From Brachyspira sp949287565 (GTDB taxonomy: Bacteria; Spirochaetota; Brachyspiria; Brachyspirales; Brachyspiraceae), in NCBI RefSeq assembly GCF_036997615.1, contig NZ_JAWLQA010000005.1: 64,000 nucleotides of DNA. One strand, written 5' to 3'. Made by a program: the position numbers and the translations under genes. Below the pieces are notes generated by a model. That model was not told the origin of the DNA and ran no database searches. It worked only from the letters and a program-made list of their open reading frames with translations. Shown one piece after another: positions 36,236 to 46,250 of this stretch; position 1 is the stretch's first letter; each line of letters opens with the position of its first letter.

Positions 36236-37072
36236 ATGAATATCAAGGTTATTTTACTATTTATTACTATAAATATGCTTCTTTTTCCTCAATATCTATC
36301 TTTAACTAATAATAATATATTAGTTAATATAGGTGAAGGAAGAGTTGACTATACTACATATACGATATATGCAGATGCAACAGCCGATTTTGTTACAGAT
36401 ACTCGCTTACACCCTGAAGCATTATTAATATTACAGCAGCAGGCTGAAGAAGAAACTATGAAAACTTTATACGACACATTAGGAAATATACCTATAGATA
36501 GTGAAGATAATATATACAGCATAATAGAAGAAAATAGATTATTGAAAGAAAAAGTAGTAAATTCTATAAATAATGCTAGATTAGTAGGTATATCATATCC
36601 TACAAGAACAAGCGTTAAAGTACTTATGGCATTAGATATAATAACAAATAATCTTATGTCAGATTTAATAAATAATATACATATATATAAAACTGAACCT
36701 ATAGTAACATATTTTGATGCAGGTACAGATTATGACAGCCTTGTTATAGATGCAAGAAATATAGGTTTTATGCCTTCATTATTTCCTACAGTATATGATG
36801 AAGATGGTAATGAAATATATAGTTTAGCTTATATAAATAAAGACATTGCTTCTACAAATGGATATATTACATATTCTACAAATTCTTTCCTTACTAATCA
36901 AAATATGACAAATACAATAGGAAAAAAACCTTATAACATTGTAGCATGGAGATCAAGAGGAAGACTTTCAAGCGATTTAGTTATAGGAAATGAGGATGCA
37001 AGTATAATTATGAGCAGCCCTAATCTTAAAAATGCTATAAAAAATTGTAAAGTTATATTTATAATAGACTAA
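36236..37072 (+). CDS. Exported protein of unknown function, possibly LPP20/FlgT-like
   Basis: 278 residues with an N-terminal signal sequence (MNIKVILLFITINMLLFPQ). The central part (GEGRVDYTTYTIYADATADF, a QQQAEEETMKTLYDTLGNI helix, later SYPTRTSVKVLMALDI) is reminiscent of LPP20-type or flagellar FlgT-type domains of periplasmic proteins, a guess from pattern only. The C-terminus (MSSPNLKNAIKNCKVIFIID) also fits that style. A TTGGAG ribosome binding site precedes the start. Confidence 0.5.
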   Translation: MNIKVILLFITINMLLFPQYLSLTNNNILVNIGEGRVDYTTYTIYADATADFVTDTRLHPEALLILQQQAEEETMKTLYDTLGNIPIDSEDNIYSIIEENRLLKEKVVNSINNARLVGISYPTRTSVKVLMALDIITNNLMSDLINNIHIYKTEPIVTYFDAGTDYDSLVIDARNIGFMPSLFPTVYDEDGNEIYSLAYINKDIASTNGYITYSTNSFLTNQNMTNTIGKKPYNIVAWRSRGRLSSDLVIGNEDASIIMSSPNLKNAIKNCKVIFIID

Positions 37073-37147
37073 TTTATTATATTTTTATTATTCATTTTTT
37101 TTTCAAAATATGGTATAGTATCTATTATATTTTTAGGGTTATTTCTT

Positions 37148-40100
37148 ATGAGTATTACAGAGAGTTATATAGATGATATTTTTAAAAATCATCCGTATAA
37201 AGATGATATAAAAAAATATGTCAATAATGAAAATGATAATATAAATTTCGATACAGAAGAAACAAACCTGACTATTTCAAATAATCGTTCAATATATTCA
37301 AATCTATTAGAGCTATATACCAATGATAAGCAAAATGAAAGTTTAATTAGACTGTTTAAAGTTATATCTATGCAAAAAATAGAAAACATATATATCTTTG
37401 AAATGCTTATCATTAATATAATATCAGGTATGAATATAAAAGATGCATTCTTAAAATGCATATCTATAAAAAAAATAAATGATTGGAACAGAGATTATAA
37501 AAAATATTCATACAATGTAAATCCTATTTCAAATGAAATAATTAATGCCAAAATTAATATACTCATTTATTATTATTATGCTGAGAAATATTTCCCAAAA
37601 GAAACTAATGAATATATGGAAAATATATGCTCATCAAATATAGATGATATTATAAATGAATATGGAGATAATATATTAATACCTTTAATGGCTTTAACTA
37701 TAAAGATATATTTTGGAGATTATAGTAAAATATCTGCTATATTGGAATATTCGAAAAAAATAAATTATTTGGATTCTATAATTTCCCTTTTTATCATTGT
37801 AAATATAGATGATAATATATCAAAAAGATTCAGAGAATTAATAGACAATAATATGCTTAGTGAAAATGTTAATTTATTTATCAGCTTAGCATATATGATA
37901 AAATTATTTTTCCTAACCAGAAAGAATTATAGTGAAAAATTTAAAAATAAAAGTTTTGATGATTTTATACATGATCTTGTAGATTTTAATATACCAAAAT
38001 ATTTCATCTTCCTTATAAAATATTTGGATACAAATTTATCAATTAATTCAAATAAAATATTTGAAGGAATAAAAAACTTATACAGCAAAGATAAAGAATC
38101 ATTTTATAAACTTTATGATATATTAAAAAAAGTTGAAATACCATACATTATAGAAATGAAATCAGTTTTAAATTGTGTTCTTTTGAATGCTAAAGATGAT
38201 AATGCTGATGTTACAGTTCTTGATAACAGCATAGATTATTTTATAGGAAACATAAAAAAAGAATTAGAAAAAATATATGATATCAAATCTGATAATATAT
38301 TTGAATTGTTAGAAAATGAAAATATAGATAAATATGATTTGTCTGTTAATCTCAGCAATGAATTAATATTTACAACAAAAATCGTAGTTCTTATGTATGA
38401 TTATAATGAAAAGGCAAGAAAAATTGTACGTGCTTTACTTAAATCATTGCCTTATAATTTAGCCATACCATTGATGATTAAAGACAGAAAAGAATTCTAT
38501 GATATTAAATTAAAAGAGATACTTGATTATTTACAAGGGTATGATTTAGATTTGAAAGATTTAATAATAACATATCTATACACCTACCCTATTTATATTT
38601 TCAGCACAAAATATATATTAAAACTAATTACTAAAAATGCTGATTATACAGTAGAAATGTTCCATGACAAAACTTTTTTAAAAGCAGCTTCATATAAAAG
38701 TTATGCTCTAATAGATTTCTTGGAACTTCTATACAAAAAAGACAAAGCAGGATTCACAAACTATTCTGCAATTTGCTATGTACTGCATTTGAAAAATAAA
38801 GAGATAATAAACTGTGCTTTAAATCTGATAGAAGAAGATGAATACAATTCCAGAGCTTATGTTGAAAACAGTATACATGCCTATAGAGAAGATGTGCAGT
38901 TTGAATTGAAAAAGATAATAAAAAAATGGAATTATAGAAGAAAAGGATTTAAATTCAAAACTTTAGATGATATAAATCAGTATATTGATGATTATTATGA
39001 AGAAAGTTATGAACATTTAATTGACTTTATAGATGAATCTTTAATATCTGATGTAGTTTTAAGAAATGATAAGAACACTAAAGTCCCTGTAAAAATTGTT
39101 AAGTATATACTTTTAGAGTATATGTTTCTTAAAGAACCTTATAGAATAAAAGATATAGACAGAATGATAGATTTATTTGATATGAATTCTATAAGAAACA
39201 CATTTGAGAACATATATAAATATTGGACTGATAATAATTGCGAAGAAAGCAAAAAGAATATTATTCTACCTTATTGTATTTATGCTGATTATAGTCAGAT
39301 AGTTAATTTATATGATAAAATAGAATATTGGCAGGAAAACTTTCAATCATCTTTAGCAGCATATATAATACCAGCAATAGCAATGAACGGAGAAAAATTT
39401 GCATTGATGATAATCAATAATATTATATATACTTCTAATAATAAAGCGGTAAAAAATGCAGCAATAGGCTCTTTTGAAAAGGCAGCAGAATGTTTGAATA
39501 TACCTATTGATAATTTATTTGATAAAGTTCTTCCTAATTTAGGTTTTAATGTAGAAAGAAATAAAGTTATTAATTATGGAAAGCAGCAATTTACACTTCA
39601 GTTATTAAGCGATTCATATTTAGAAATAATAGATAATGAAAATCATAAAATATTAAAAGAACTCCCAGATGCTATAGATGGAGATGATGAAACAAAAGTA
39701 ACAGAAGCCAAAAAAGATTTAACACATATAAGAAACTCATTAAAAGCTATAATATCATATCAGACAGATAAGCTCAGAAAAGTAATGTTTAATGCAAGAA
39801 AATGGGATTATGAAACTTTTTTTGAAGTATTTGTAGAGAATCCAGTTATGCAGTATTTCACTCTTGCATTTGTTTGGGGTATATACGATGAATATGGTCA
39901 TTTAATGGAATGCTTCAGATATATGGAGGACGGCTCTTTAATTTCAATAGATGAAGATTTATTTGAGCTTCCTAAAAATATGAAATATTATATAAGTTTA
40001 TATCATCCTATTGATCAAAACGAAGATTATCAGAAAGTTTGGGCATATCAATTAGAGTTATATGAGATAAATCAGCCTATAGAACAAATTAAAATAAAAA

Positions 40101-40438
40101 GATATATATTAAATGATAATGATGTAGAAAATGATTCTATAATCTCTTTAAAAGGTCAAAAATTATCATTAGAATATATGGAAAAATTATCCAAAGAATT
40201 GGATATAAAAACAGAATATTTTAATGAATATGTATCTTACTATATGGCAGATAATGTTTTAAAAATAATATGCGAAATTAATTGCAGTATATCTGATGAA
40301 GACATGATAATAGATAGTATAAAATTCTATGAATTAGAAAAATATAGTAAATTCGGCAGAGTAATTTCTCCTTTTAATATAGAGCCAAGATTTATTAGTA
40401 CAATGATTTATTATTTATCTTTAGGTTTTTATGATTAA
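37148..40438 (+). CDS. Large DUF4132 domain protein (MolR-like)
   Basis: 1096 residues, no signal peptide or membrane helix. Residues about 1-800 look like alpha-helical solenoid. The C-terminal part matches the DUF4132 pattern: LRKVMFNARKWDYETFFEVF, ENPVMQYFTLAFVWGIYDEYG, MEDGSLISIDEDLFELP, YISLYHPID and INQPIEQIKIKRY. DUF4132 occurs in E. coli MolR/YehI-like proteins, whose role is unclear. The stop overlaps the rpoN start by 8 bp, so the two are translationally coupled, which hints at a link to the sigma-54 regulon. The start follows TTTAGGG. Confidence 0.7.
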   Translation: MSITESYIDDIFKNHPYKDDIKKYVNNENDNINFDTEETNLTISNNRSIYSNLLELYTNDKQNESLIRLFKVISMQKIENIYIFEMLIINIISGMNIKDAFLKCISIKKINDWNRDYKKYSYNVNPISNEIINAKINILIYYYYAEKYFPKETNEYMENICSSNIDDIINEYGDNILIPLMALTIKIYFGDYSKISAILEYSKKINYLDSIISLFIIVNIDDNISKRFRELIDNNMLSENVNLFISLAYMIKLFFLTRKNYSEKFKNKSFDDFIHDLVDFNIPKYFIFLIKYLDTNLSINSNKIFEGIKNLYSKDKESFYKLYDILKKVEIPYIIEMKSVLNCVLLNAKDDNADVTVLDNSIDYFIGNIKKELEKIYDIKSDNIFELLENENIDKYDLSVNLSNELIFTTKIVVLMYDYNEKARKIVRALLKSLPYNLAIPLMIKDRKEFYDIKLKEILDYLQGYDLDLKDLIITYLYTYPIYIFSTKYILKLITKNADYTVEMFHDKTFLKAASYKSYALIDFLELLYKKDKAGFTNYSAICYVLHLKNKEIINCALNLIEEDEYNSRAYVENSIHAYREDVQFELKKIIKKWNYRRKGFKFKTLDDINQYIDDYYEESYEHLIDFIDESLISDVVLRNDKNTKVPVKIVKYILLEYMFLKEPYRIKDIDRMIDLFDMNSIRNTFENIYKYWTDNNCEESKKNIILPYCIYADYSQIVNLYDKIEYWQENFQSSLAAYIIPAIAMNGEKFALMIINNIIYTSNNKAVKNAAIGSFEKAAECLNIPIDNLFDKVLPNLGFNVERNKVINYGKQQFTLQLLSDSYLEIIDNENHKILKELPDAIDGDDETKVTEAKKDLTHIRNSLKAIISYQTDKLRKVMFNARKWDYETFFEVFVENPVMQYFTLAFVWGIYDEYGHLMECFRYMEDGSLISIDEDLFELPKNMKYYISLYHPIDQNEDYQKVWAYQLELYEINQPIEQIKIKRYILNDNDVENDSIISLKGQKLSLEYMEKLSKELDIKTEYFNEYVSYYMADNVLKIICEINCSISDEDMIIDSIKFYELEKYSKFGRVISPFNIEPRFISTMIYYLSLGFYD

Positions 40439-41741
40439 TAATTCTTTATCAGCAAATACTTCTATAAGAACTGCAATAAAAAATGATTTAAGACTCAATT
40501 ATCAAACTAGAGTATGGCTTGATGTTATATCATTGCCCGCTATAGAGCTTAAAGAAAAGATACAAAAAGCAATGGAAGAAAATCCATTTTTAGAATATGA
40601 TTTCAATGATAATTATTTAAAGTCTTCTTCTTCAAAAGCATCAAGCGATATTAATTCTATAATAGAAAACACAATAGAAAATAATAAAGAAAGTTTATTT
40701 TCCCATTTAAAAAGTCAAATAGATATTACCTTTGATGATAAAAAAGAAATAGAACTTGCAGAGCAAATATGCAGTTTTATAAATGAAGACGGATATTTAA
40801 CTATTGAAAGCGGAGAGATATCAAATATATTAAATGCTGATATAAAGCAAATAGATAAAATAATTTCCATAATAAAAACATTTGATCCTTACGGGGTTGC
40901 TGCTAAAAACATCAATGAATGTCTTTCTATACAATTAAAGATGAAAAGAAAAGAAGCTGATGAAAAAGAGATATATGATATAGCAATAAACATTGTAGAA
41001 AATTATTTAGATGAATTATCAAAAAAGAATTATGAGAAAATAGCTTTAAATTTAAATATAGAAGTAGATACAGTATTAAAGGCTTTAAAATTAATACAAA
41101 CATTAGAACCCTACCCTGCCAGAGAATATGATACATCAGCTGTTAAATATATAGTGCCTGAGTTATTTATTTTTAAGGAAAATGATAATTGGATTGTAAA
41201 AACAGATGAAACTTTTATCCCCCACTTGAAAATTAGCAAAAAATATATTAAACTATTAGATAGAGAAGAAAGTAAAGATAATATAAACTTTTTAAAAGAA
41301 AAAAAGAAAGAAGCTGAAAGCCTTATAAATGCATCTAATGATAGAAAAAAAACTTTATTAAAAATAGGCGAAGCTTTGCTTAAATTTCAGATAAATTTCT
41401 TTGAGTATGGAAAAGAGTTTATGAAGCCATTAACTTTGAAAGATATGTCTTTGGAGGTGAATTTAAGCGAATCCACTATAAGCAGAATAGCTAATGGTAA
41501 GTATCTTAACACTGTTTGGGGTACATTTTCTATAAAATATTTTTTCTCTAGAGCTGTAAATGGCGGGCTTGGTTCTAGAGGCGTTAAAGAAATTATAAAA
41601 AGAATTATAGAAAACTCTCAGGCAAAGCTAAGCGATGAAAAAATCCGGCTCATACTTAAAAGCGAAGGTATTGATATTTCAAGAAGAACTGTAGCTAAAT
41701 ATAGAAAAAGTATGAATATTTTTTCATCAAGAAACAGATAA
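40431..41741 (+). CDS. rpoN: RNA polymerase sigma-54 factor
   Basis: 436 residues, a little short for the family (about 450-480). The N-terminal activator-interacting region (RLNYQTRVWLDVISLPAIEL, EENPFLEYDF) is present; the core-binding domain follows and the C-terminal HTH has MSLEVNLSESTISRIANGKY. The RpoN box reads RRTVAKYRKSM near the end. The factor recognises -24/-12 promoters and needs AAA+ activators, none of which is in this window. The gene overlaps the DUF4132 gene and precedes hpf, ptsN-like and hprK, the usual rpoN neighbourhood. Confidence 0.95.
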   Translation: MINNSLSANTSIRTAIKNDLRLNYQTRVWLDVISLPAIELKEKIQKAMEENPFLEYDFNDNYLKSSSSKASSDINSIIENTIENNKESLFSHLKSQIDITFDDKKEIELAEQICSFINEDGYLTIESGEISNILNADIKQIDKIISIIKTFDPYGVAAKNINECLSIQLKMKRKEADEKEIYDIAINIVENYLDELSKKNYEKIALNLNIEVDTVLKALKLIQTLEPYPAREYDTSAVKYIVPELFIFKENDNWIVKTDETFIPHLKISKKYIKLLDREESKDNINFLKEKKKEAESLINASNDRKKTLLKIGEALLKFQINFFEYGKEFMKPLTLKDMSLEVNLSESTISRIANGKYLNTVWGTFSIKYFFSRAVNGGLGSRGVKEIIKRIIENSQAKLSDEKIRLILKSEGIDISRRTVAKYRKSMNIFSSRNR

Positions 41742-41757
41742 AATAAAAGGAGATTTT

Positions 41758-42534
41758 ATGCATCAAAATATCATTGGAAAGAACGTAAGAATCACTAAAA
41801 ATGTTAGAGAACATATAGCAAATAAGATGCAAAATATCAAAATACATGCTGACAGAATAATAGACGCCAATATTATTTGCGACTATATGCATGGTGAATA
41901 TACTGTACAAGGCACTATAGCTTTTGGTAAAAAAGTATTTCATGATAAAGAAAAAGAAAAAGATTTATATGTAGCAATAGATGCTATGTTTCAAAAGATA
42001 GAAAGAGAAATAAGAAAATCAAAAGAAAGAAATATAGATAGAAGTAAAAGGGCTGTTGTAGATAAATCAGTACAGACAGAAGAAGATGATAATGCTTATT
42101 CAATCAATTCTGTAGGAATATACGAAAAACCTTTAGATGAGCTTGATGCTGTATTACACTTTAATAGTGATAAAAAACCTTATATGGCTTATTTACCTAT
42201 TAAGCAAGGTGAAGATTTATTCAGCATAAAAATAGGAAAATTCCCTGTATTCTTATTTAAAGGCAATGACAATAAAGTACTTGAAGTATACAACAAAGAT
42301 GAAGAATATTGGAACATCGATGAAGTAAGTGTAACTCCTGATAATCATATAGATGCAAGTAAAAGCGAAAACTATTTAATTAAAGAATATAATGTAAGTG
42401 AAGCTGTAAATTATCTTACAGAAAACACTGACAAAAAATTTGTTGTTTATATAAGCAGCATAACAGAACAAGCAGAGGCTTTATATAAAGAATCTGATAA
42501 TTCATTTGTTCTAATAAGAATGTTTGATATTTAA
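41758..42534 (+). CDS. hpf: Ribosome hibernation-promoting factor (long HPF-like)
   Basis: 258 residues, longer than short HPF, so likely the long form. The N-terminal S30AE domain (MHQNIIGKNVRITKNVREHIANK, IICDYMHGEYTVQGTIAFGKK, DLYVAIDAMFQKIEREIRK) sits on the 30S subunit. The C-terminal part (residues 120-200: NSVGIYEKPLDELDAVLHF) fits the S30AE-C dimerisation domain that pairs ribosomes into 100S particles, but the last 60 residues are unusual. AAAGGAG precedes the start, 16 bp after rpoN. Confidence 0.82.
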   Translation: MHQNIIGKNVRITKNVREHIANKMQNIKIHADRIIDANIICDYMHGEYTVQGTIAFGKKVFHDKEKEKDLYVAIDAMFQKIEREIRKSKERNIDRSKRAVVDKSVQTEEDDNAYSINSVGIYEKPLDELDAVLHFNSDKKPYMAYLPIKQGEDLFSIKIGKFPVFLFKGNDNKVLEVYNKDEEYWNIDEVSVTPDNHIDASKSENYLIKEYNVSEAVNYLTENTDKKFVVYISSITEQAEALYKESDNSFVLIRMFDI

Positions 42535-42574
42535 TTTATATATTATATAATTAACCATTTTGGAGGGTTTGATA

Positions 42575-43039
42575 ATGAGTTTAATAGATTACATAAATAA
42601 AGATTCTATAATGATAGATGTTCAGGAAACTGACAAAGAGCGTCTTCTCTCTAAAATGGTTGAGCGATTAGATGAATGTAAATTACTTGCCAATAAAAAT
42701 GATGCTGAACATGCTATTATGGCTAGAGAGCAATTAATGAGTACCGGAGTTGGTAATGGTATTGCTATACCGCATGCTAAAACAGATGCTGTAAAAAGTA
42801 TTGTACTTAGTGTAGCAACTATAAAAAATGGTATAAATTATAAATCTGTAGATAAGAAAAAAGTATTTGCCGTTTTTATGCTTCTAGCTCCAAAAACTTC
42901 AGCAAGCGAAAATTTAAAAGTACTTACAGCAATAGCTAAAATATTAAGAGATAATCCTCATTTCTTGGAAAAACTTATAAATGTTGAAAAACCTGAAGAG
43001 ATTATGGAACTCATTGCTAAAGAGGAAATGAAAATATAA
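42575..43039 (+). CDS. ptsN: PTS EIIA-like (PtsN/EIIA-Ntr) phosphotransferase domain
   Basis: 154 residues from ATG 42575, with GGAGGG ahead (an in-frame TTG at 42560 overlaps that site). It is an EIIA-Fru/Ntr domain: STGVGNGIAIPHAKTDAV contains phosphorylatable His67. With hprK next to it and rpoN-hpf upstream, this is the PTS-Ntr type regulatory module rather than sugar uptake. Its TAA overlaps the ATG of hprK. Confidence 0.87.
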   Translation: MSLIDYINKDSIMIDVQETDKERLLSKMVERLDECKLLANKNDAEHAIMAREQLMSTGVGNGIAIPHAKTDAVKSIVLSVATIKNGINYKSVDKKKVFAVFMLLAPKTSASENLKVLTAIAKILRDNPHFLEKLINVEKPEEIMELIAKEEMKI

Positions 43040-44004
43040 TGCCTAAAATAAGCGTATCTAAATTCTTAGAACTTAATGAATTAAGAAATAATACTCTCAA
43101 AATAAGACGATTAACAGGTCTTATAGGAATGGAAAATGACATATTAGGATATGATATAAATAGACCTGGTATGGCTTTGTTTAAATATTTCAAAGATTTT
43201 GCATATGAAAGAATACAAATATTAGGAAAAGGTGAAGCTAATTATATCATCACTTTAGATCAAGAAAATAAAATAGATGTATTTGAAGAAATGCTTAGTT
43301 ATAAGATACCTATATGTATATTCACTTACAATATAAATCCACCTGAATCATTCATAGAAATAGCCAAAAAAAATAATATATGTGTAGTAATAAGCGAATT
43401 AAAAACATCTGATATGATTAGAGGTATAGAATCCTTAATAGAAGAAGAATTTGTTGAATCTTTCACTATACATGGCGGATTAGTAGAAGTTTTCGGTGTA
43501 GGAGTTTTAATTCTAGGTAAAAGCGGTGTTGGAAAAAGTGAGGCTACTTTAGAACTTATATCAAAAGGACATAGACTCATATCCGATGATATAGTTGAGT
43601 TTAAAAAATTAAAAGACGGCAGAATAATAGGAAGAAAAAACGAATATATAAAGCATAATATGGAAGTACGCGGAATAGGAGTTGTAGATATAAGCAGACT
43701 TTCAGGTATGAGTGCCATTAGAGATAAAAAAAGGCTTGATTTAATAATAGAACTTGAACATTGGAAAGATGATGAACAGTATGATAGAATGGGTTTATTT
43801 GATAAAACTTATAGTATATTAAATACTGAAGTACCTTATCAGAAGATTCCTGTTCGTTCTGGAAGAAATGTATGCATACTTATAGAAACCGCTGCTAAAA
43901 ATTACAGATTGAAACAGATGGGATATAATAGTGCTAAAGAATTAGATAAGGCATTAATAGCACAAATAGAAAAGAAGAAAACTGATTCTGCAAATAGTTA
44001 TTAA
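43039..44004 (+). CDS. hprK: HPr kinase/phosphorylase
   Basis: 321 residues, normal length. Phosphorylates and dephosphorylates HPr at serine, controlling carbon catabolite responses. N-terminal domain 1-130; the catalytic C-terminal domain has HGGLVEVFGVGVLILGKSG with Walker A GKSGVGKS (160-167), SKGHRLISDDIVEF with the acidic pair 183-184, and the signature loop MEVRGIGVVDI (208-218). Translationally coupled to ptsN. The 3' end overlaps the convergent ftsL-like gene by 4 bp. Confidence 0.95.
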   Translation: MPKISVSKFLELNELRNNTLKIRRLTGLIGMENDILGYDINRPGMALFKYFKDFAYERIQILGKGEANYIITLDQENKIDVFEEMLSYKIPICIFTYNINPPESFIEIAKKNNICVVISELKTSDMIRGIESLIEEEFVESFTIHGGLVEVFGVGVLILGKSGVGKSEATLELISKGHRLISDDIVEFKKLKDGRIIGRKNEYIKHNMEVRGIGVVDISRLSGMSAIRDKKRLDLIIELEHWKDDEQYDRMGLFDKTYSILNTEVPYQKIPVRSGRNVCILIETAAKNYRLKQMGYNSAKELDKALIAQIEKKKTDSANSY

Positions 44005-44339
44005 TTATTATTATTATTTTGATCTTCTATTTTTAGATAAAGTATATCATTTTTATCGCCGCTTACAGAAGTAAATCCGTTTATTATGGCTGTTTCTATA
44101 AATCTATTAGGAGATGAATATTCTGCTTCCTCTGCACTAAGAACTTTAACCTCTTTTTCCAAACGTTCTATTTCATTATCTAATTTTGATAACTCTATAA
44201 GTATTTCATTAGCTTTAACGTTTCTAGCAAATGTAAAAATGCTTATAACTATAACAAATAATATCATAACTATAAAAAGTGAACCTATAGAGTAGGTTTT
44301 TTTCTCATTTTTATCTATATTTTGCTTATTTTCATTCAT
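44001..44339 (-). CDS. FtsL/FtsB-like small division protein
   Basis: 112 residues from ATG 44339 (MNENKQNIDKNEKK), chosen because TTTGGAGAT precedes it; an in-frame TTG lies 12 bp upstream. A short cytoplasmic tail, one membrane helix (IGSLFIVMILFVIVISIFTFA) and a coiled coil (IELSKLDNEIERLEKEVKVL) fit a divisome FtsL. It is 15 bp downstream of rsmH, the normal rsmH-ftsL order in dcw clusters. No ftsI follows; the gene runs into convergent hprK. Identification rests on topology and position. Confidence 0.65.
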   Translation of the reverse strand: MNENKQNIDKNEKKTYSIGSLFIVMILFVIVISIFTFARNVKANEILIELSKLDNEIERLEKEVKVLSAEEAEYSSPNRFIETAIINGFTSVSGDKNDILYLKIEDQNNNNN

Positions 44340-44354
44340 ATTTATCTCCAAAAA

Positions 44355-45257
44355 TTACACTTTTTGAGCTATTCTCATCTTAGCACTTCTGCTGGCAGGA
44401 TTAGATTTTATTTCTTCATTTGTCGGAAGTTTAACTTTATTATTTAGAAGTTTAAATATACCGTCTTTATTCTTAGTTTTCTCATTTTCTTTAAAAAATC
44501 GCTTTATTATCCTATCCTCTAAAGAATGATAGCTCATTGCTACAACTACCCCATTTTGTTTAAGTATAGAAGGTATATTTGATATTGATTTTTCAAGTAT
44601 ATTAAGCTCATCATTAACTTCTATTCTTATAGCCTGAAAAACTAAAGTTGCAGGGTGAATTTTTCCGTATCTCTGAGATTTATCTGTATTGTGAAATATT
44701 ATATTTTCTAATTCTCTTGAAGTTTCTATTTTTCTTCTGTTTCTCTCTTTTATTATGATATTAGCCATTTTTCTGGCATTACTCATTTCTCCGTACTCTC
44801 TAAATATTCTCTCCAATTCTTCTTCACTATATCCATTTATAACATCATAAGCACTTTTTTCATTGAGTCCAAGCCTCATATCAAGTCTTACATTATCTTT
44901 AAAAGAAAATCCTCTTTCAGCTTTTTTGAAATGAAATAAAGACACACCCAAATCATAAAGCATAAAATCTACATTTCCAATTATACTATCATCAAGCTCT
45001 TCAATCATCTTATCATAAGTATTATTATAATAATGGAACCTGTCATAATTTTTAAGTCTTTTTTTAGCTATTTCAAGAATGGCTGAATCTCTTTCAAAAC
45101 TATGCACTTCTAGATTTAAATCGAGCATTGCCTTTGTATGTCCGCCCTCTCCTAATGTGGCATCAACGGCTATTTTAGCATTCTCTGGTATAAAGCTCAA
45201 AACTTCTTTAAGCATAACAGGTGTATGCACTATTTCTAATTCTTCATTATTATCCAT
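44355..45257 (-). CDS. rsmH: 16S rRNA m4C1402 methyltransferase
   Basis: 300 residues. Uses S-adenosylmethionine to methylate N4 of C1402 in 16S rRNA. The SAM-binding segment is AVDATLGEGGHTKAMLD; later family motifs are DFMLYDLGVSLFHFKKAERGFSF, LDMRLGLNEKSAYDVINGYSE, VFQAIRIEVNDELNILEK and MSYHSLEDRIIKRFF. It heads a truncated dcw-type pair with ftsL. No good Shine-Dalgarno is seen before ATG 45257. Confidence 0.95.
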   Translation of the reverse strand: MDNNEELEIVHTPVMLKEVLSFIPENAKIAVDATLGEGGHTKAMLDLNLEVHSFERDSAILEIAKKRLKNYDRFHYYNNTYDKMIEELDDSIIGNVDFMLYDLGVSLFHFKKAERGFSFKDNVRLDMRLGLNEKSAYDVINGYSEEELERIFREYGEMSNARKMANIIIKERNRRKIETSRELENIIFHNTDKSQRYGKIHPATLVFQAIRIEVNDELNILEKSISNIPSILKQNGVVVAMSYHSLEDRIIKRFFKENEKTKNKDGIFKLLNNKVKLPTNEEIKSNPASRSAKMRIAQKV

Positions 45258-45401
45258 TTGTAAATATTATCGGAACAATTAACATTAAAATAATTTCAAT
45301 AAAAAATTAATTTAAAAATACTGCAGATTTTTATATTGATTTTTTTATACATTTTATTATCATATATAAATTAATATTTATCAAATAAAGGAGTTTTTTA
45401 T

Positions 45402-45932
45402 ATGGGAAAATTAGGAAGAGTGCTATGGCTCATTTTTGGCATTCTATTAATAATATCAGGAATAGCTACATTATTTAATCCAATAGAAACTGTTTTAATG
45501 TTAGCTTATATAATAGGATTTTTAACAATATTCTCTGGAATAAGTGCTATATTCTATTACTTTAGTTTAATGGATAAATCAGGTTCTACTTTAATTCTAT
45601 TAGATGGTATAGTATCAACAATATGTGGTATTATAATTATTTCTAATTTACAAATAAGCGGTGCATTTGTACCTTATATGGCTGCTTTCTTTGTAATAGT
45701 AAGAGGTGTTGTAGCAATATCTTCTTCTATTGAGCTTAAAAAGTTTGGATATAATCAATGGGGACTTTCTATGTTCAGCGGAATACTTACTTTGATTGCA
45801 GGAATTATATTAACTTTTAATCCTATACTTGGTGCTGTTTATGTTAGTGTTGTACTTGGACTGGCTTTAATACTATATGGTATAATAACATTGCAATTAT
45901 GGTTTGCTTTTGGTAAATTCTTTAAAATATGA
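45402..45932 (+). CDS. HdeD family (DUF308) membrane protein
   Basis: 176 residues arranged as six membrane helices in three repeated pairs (LWLIFGILLIISGIATLFNP and SGILTLIAGIILTFNP are the repeat). E. coli HdeD is a membrane protein tied to acid resistance; the biochemical role is not known. AAAGGAG precedes the start. It lies divergently from rsmH and 79 bp upstream of two small Fe-S protein genes. Confidence 0.85.
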   Translation: MGKLGRVLWLIFGILLIISGIATLFNPIETVLMLAYIIGFLTIFSGISAIFYYFSLMDKSGSTLILLDGIVSTICGIIIISNLQISGAFVPYMAAFFVIVRGVVAISSSIELKKFGYNQWGLSMFSGILTLIAGIILTFNPILGAVYVSVVLGLALILYGIITLQLWFAFGKFFKI

Positions 45933-46011
45933 AATTATACCGATAAATATGTATTGATTTTATTTACTAATATTGTTAAAATAAATCGATTATTAATCTG
46001 GGAGAAAATTT

Positions 46012-46230
46012 ATGTTTGAAAAGAATTTAAATAGCACTATATGCTTTTGTAAAAATATAAAATATAAAGAAGTTATTGATGCAATTAAAGAAAATAACTA
46101 TACAACATTAGAAGAAGTTATGCATCATACCAAAGCCGGCATTACCTGCTGGAGCTGCAGAGGAGATATCAAAGATTTATTAGAAGAGTATAAAAAAACA
46201 GGAAAAATATTAAGTATAAAAAATCAATAA
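46012..46230 (+). CDS. Small [2Fe-2S] BFD-like protein 1
   Basis: 72 residues. STICFCKNIKYKEVIDAIKENN then HHTKAGITCWSCRGDIKDLL gives the Cys-x-Cys...Cys-x2-Cys arrangement of the BFD-like (bacterioferritin-associated ferredoxin) Fer2_BFD domain, which binds one [2Fe-2S] cluster. Such small proteins pass electrons or sense iron. GGGAGA precedes the start. A second, related gene follows directly, making a tandem pair. Confidence 0.8.
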   Translation: MFEKNLNSTICFCKNIKYKEVIDAIKENNYTTLEEVMHHTKAGITCWSCRGDIKDLLEEYKKTGKILSIKNQ

Positions 46231-46250
46231 TAAAATCGAGGATATCTAAA

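Noticed and set aside
40431..41741. Sigma-54 promoters (TGGC-N8-TTGC) near the rpoN cluster
   Set aside because: None found by eye; a systematic scan was not possible.
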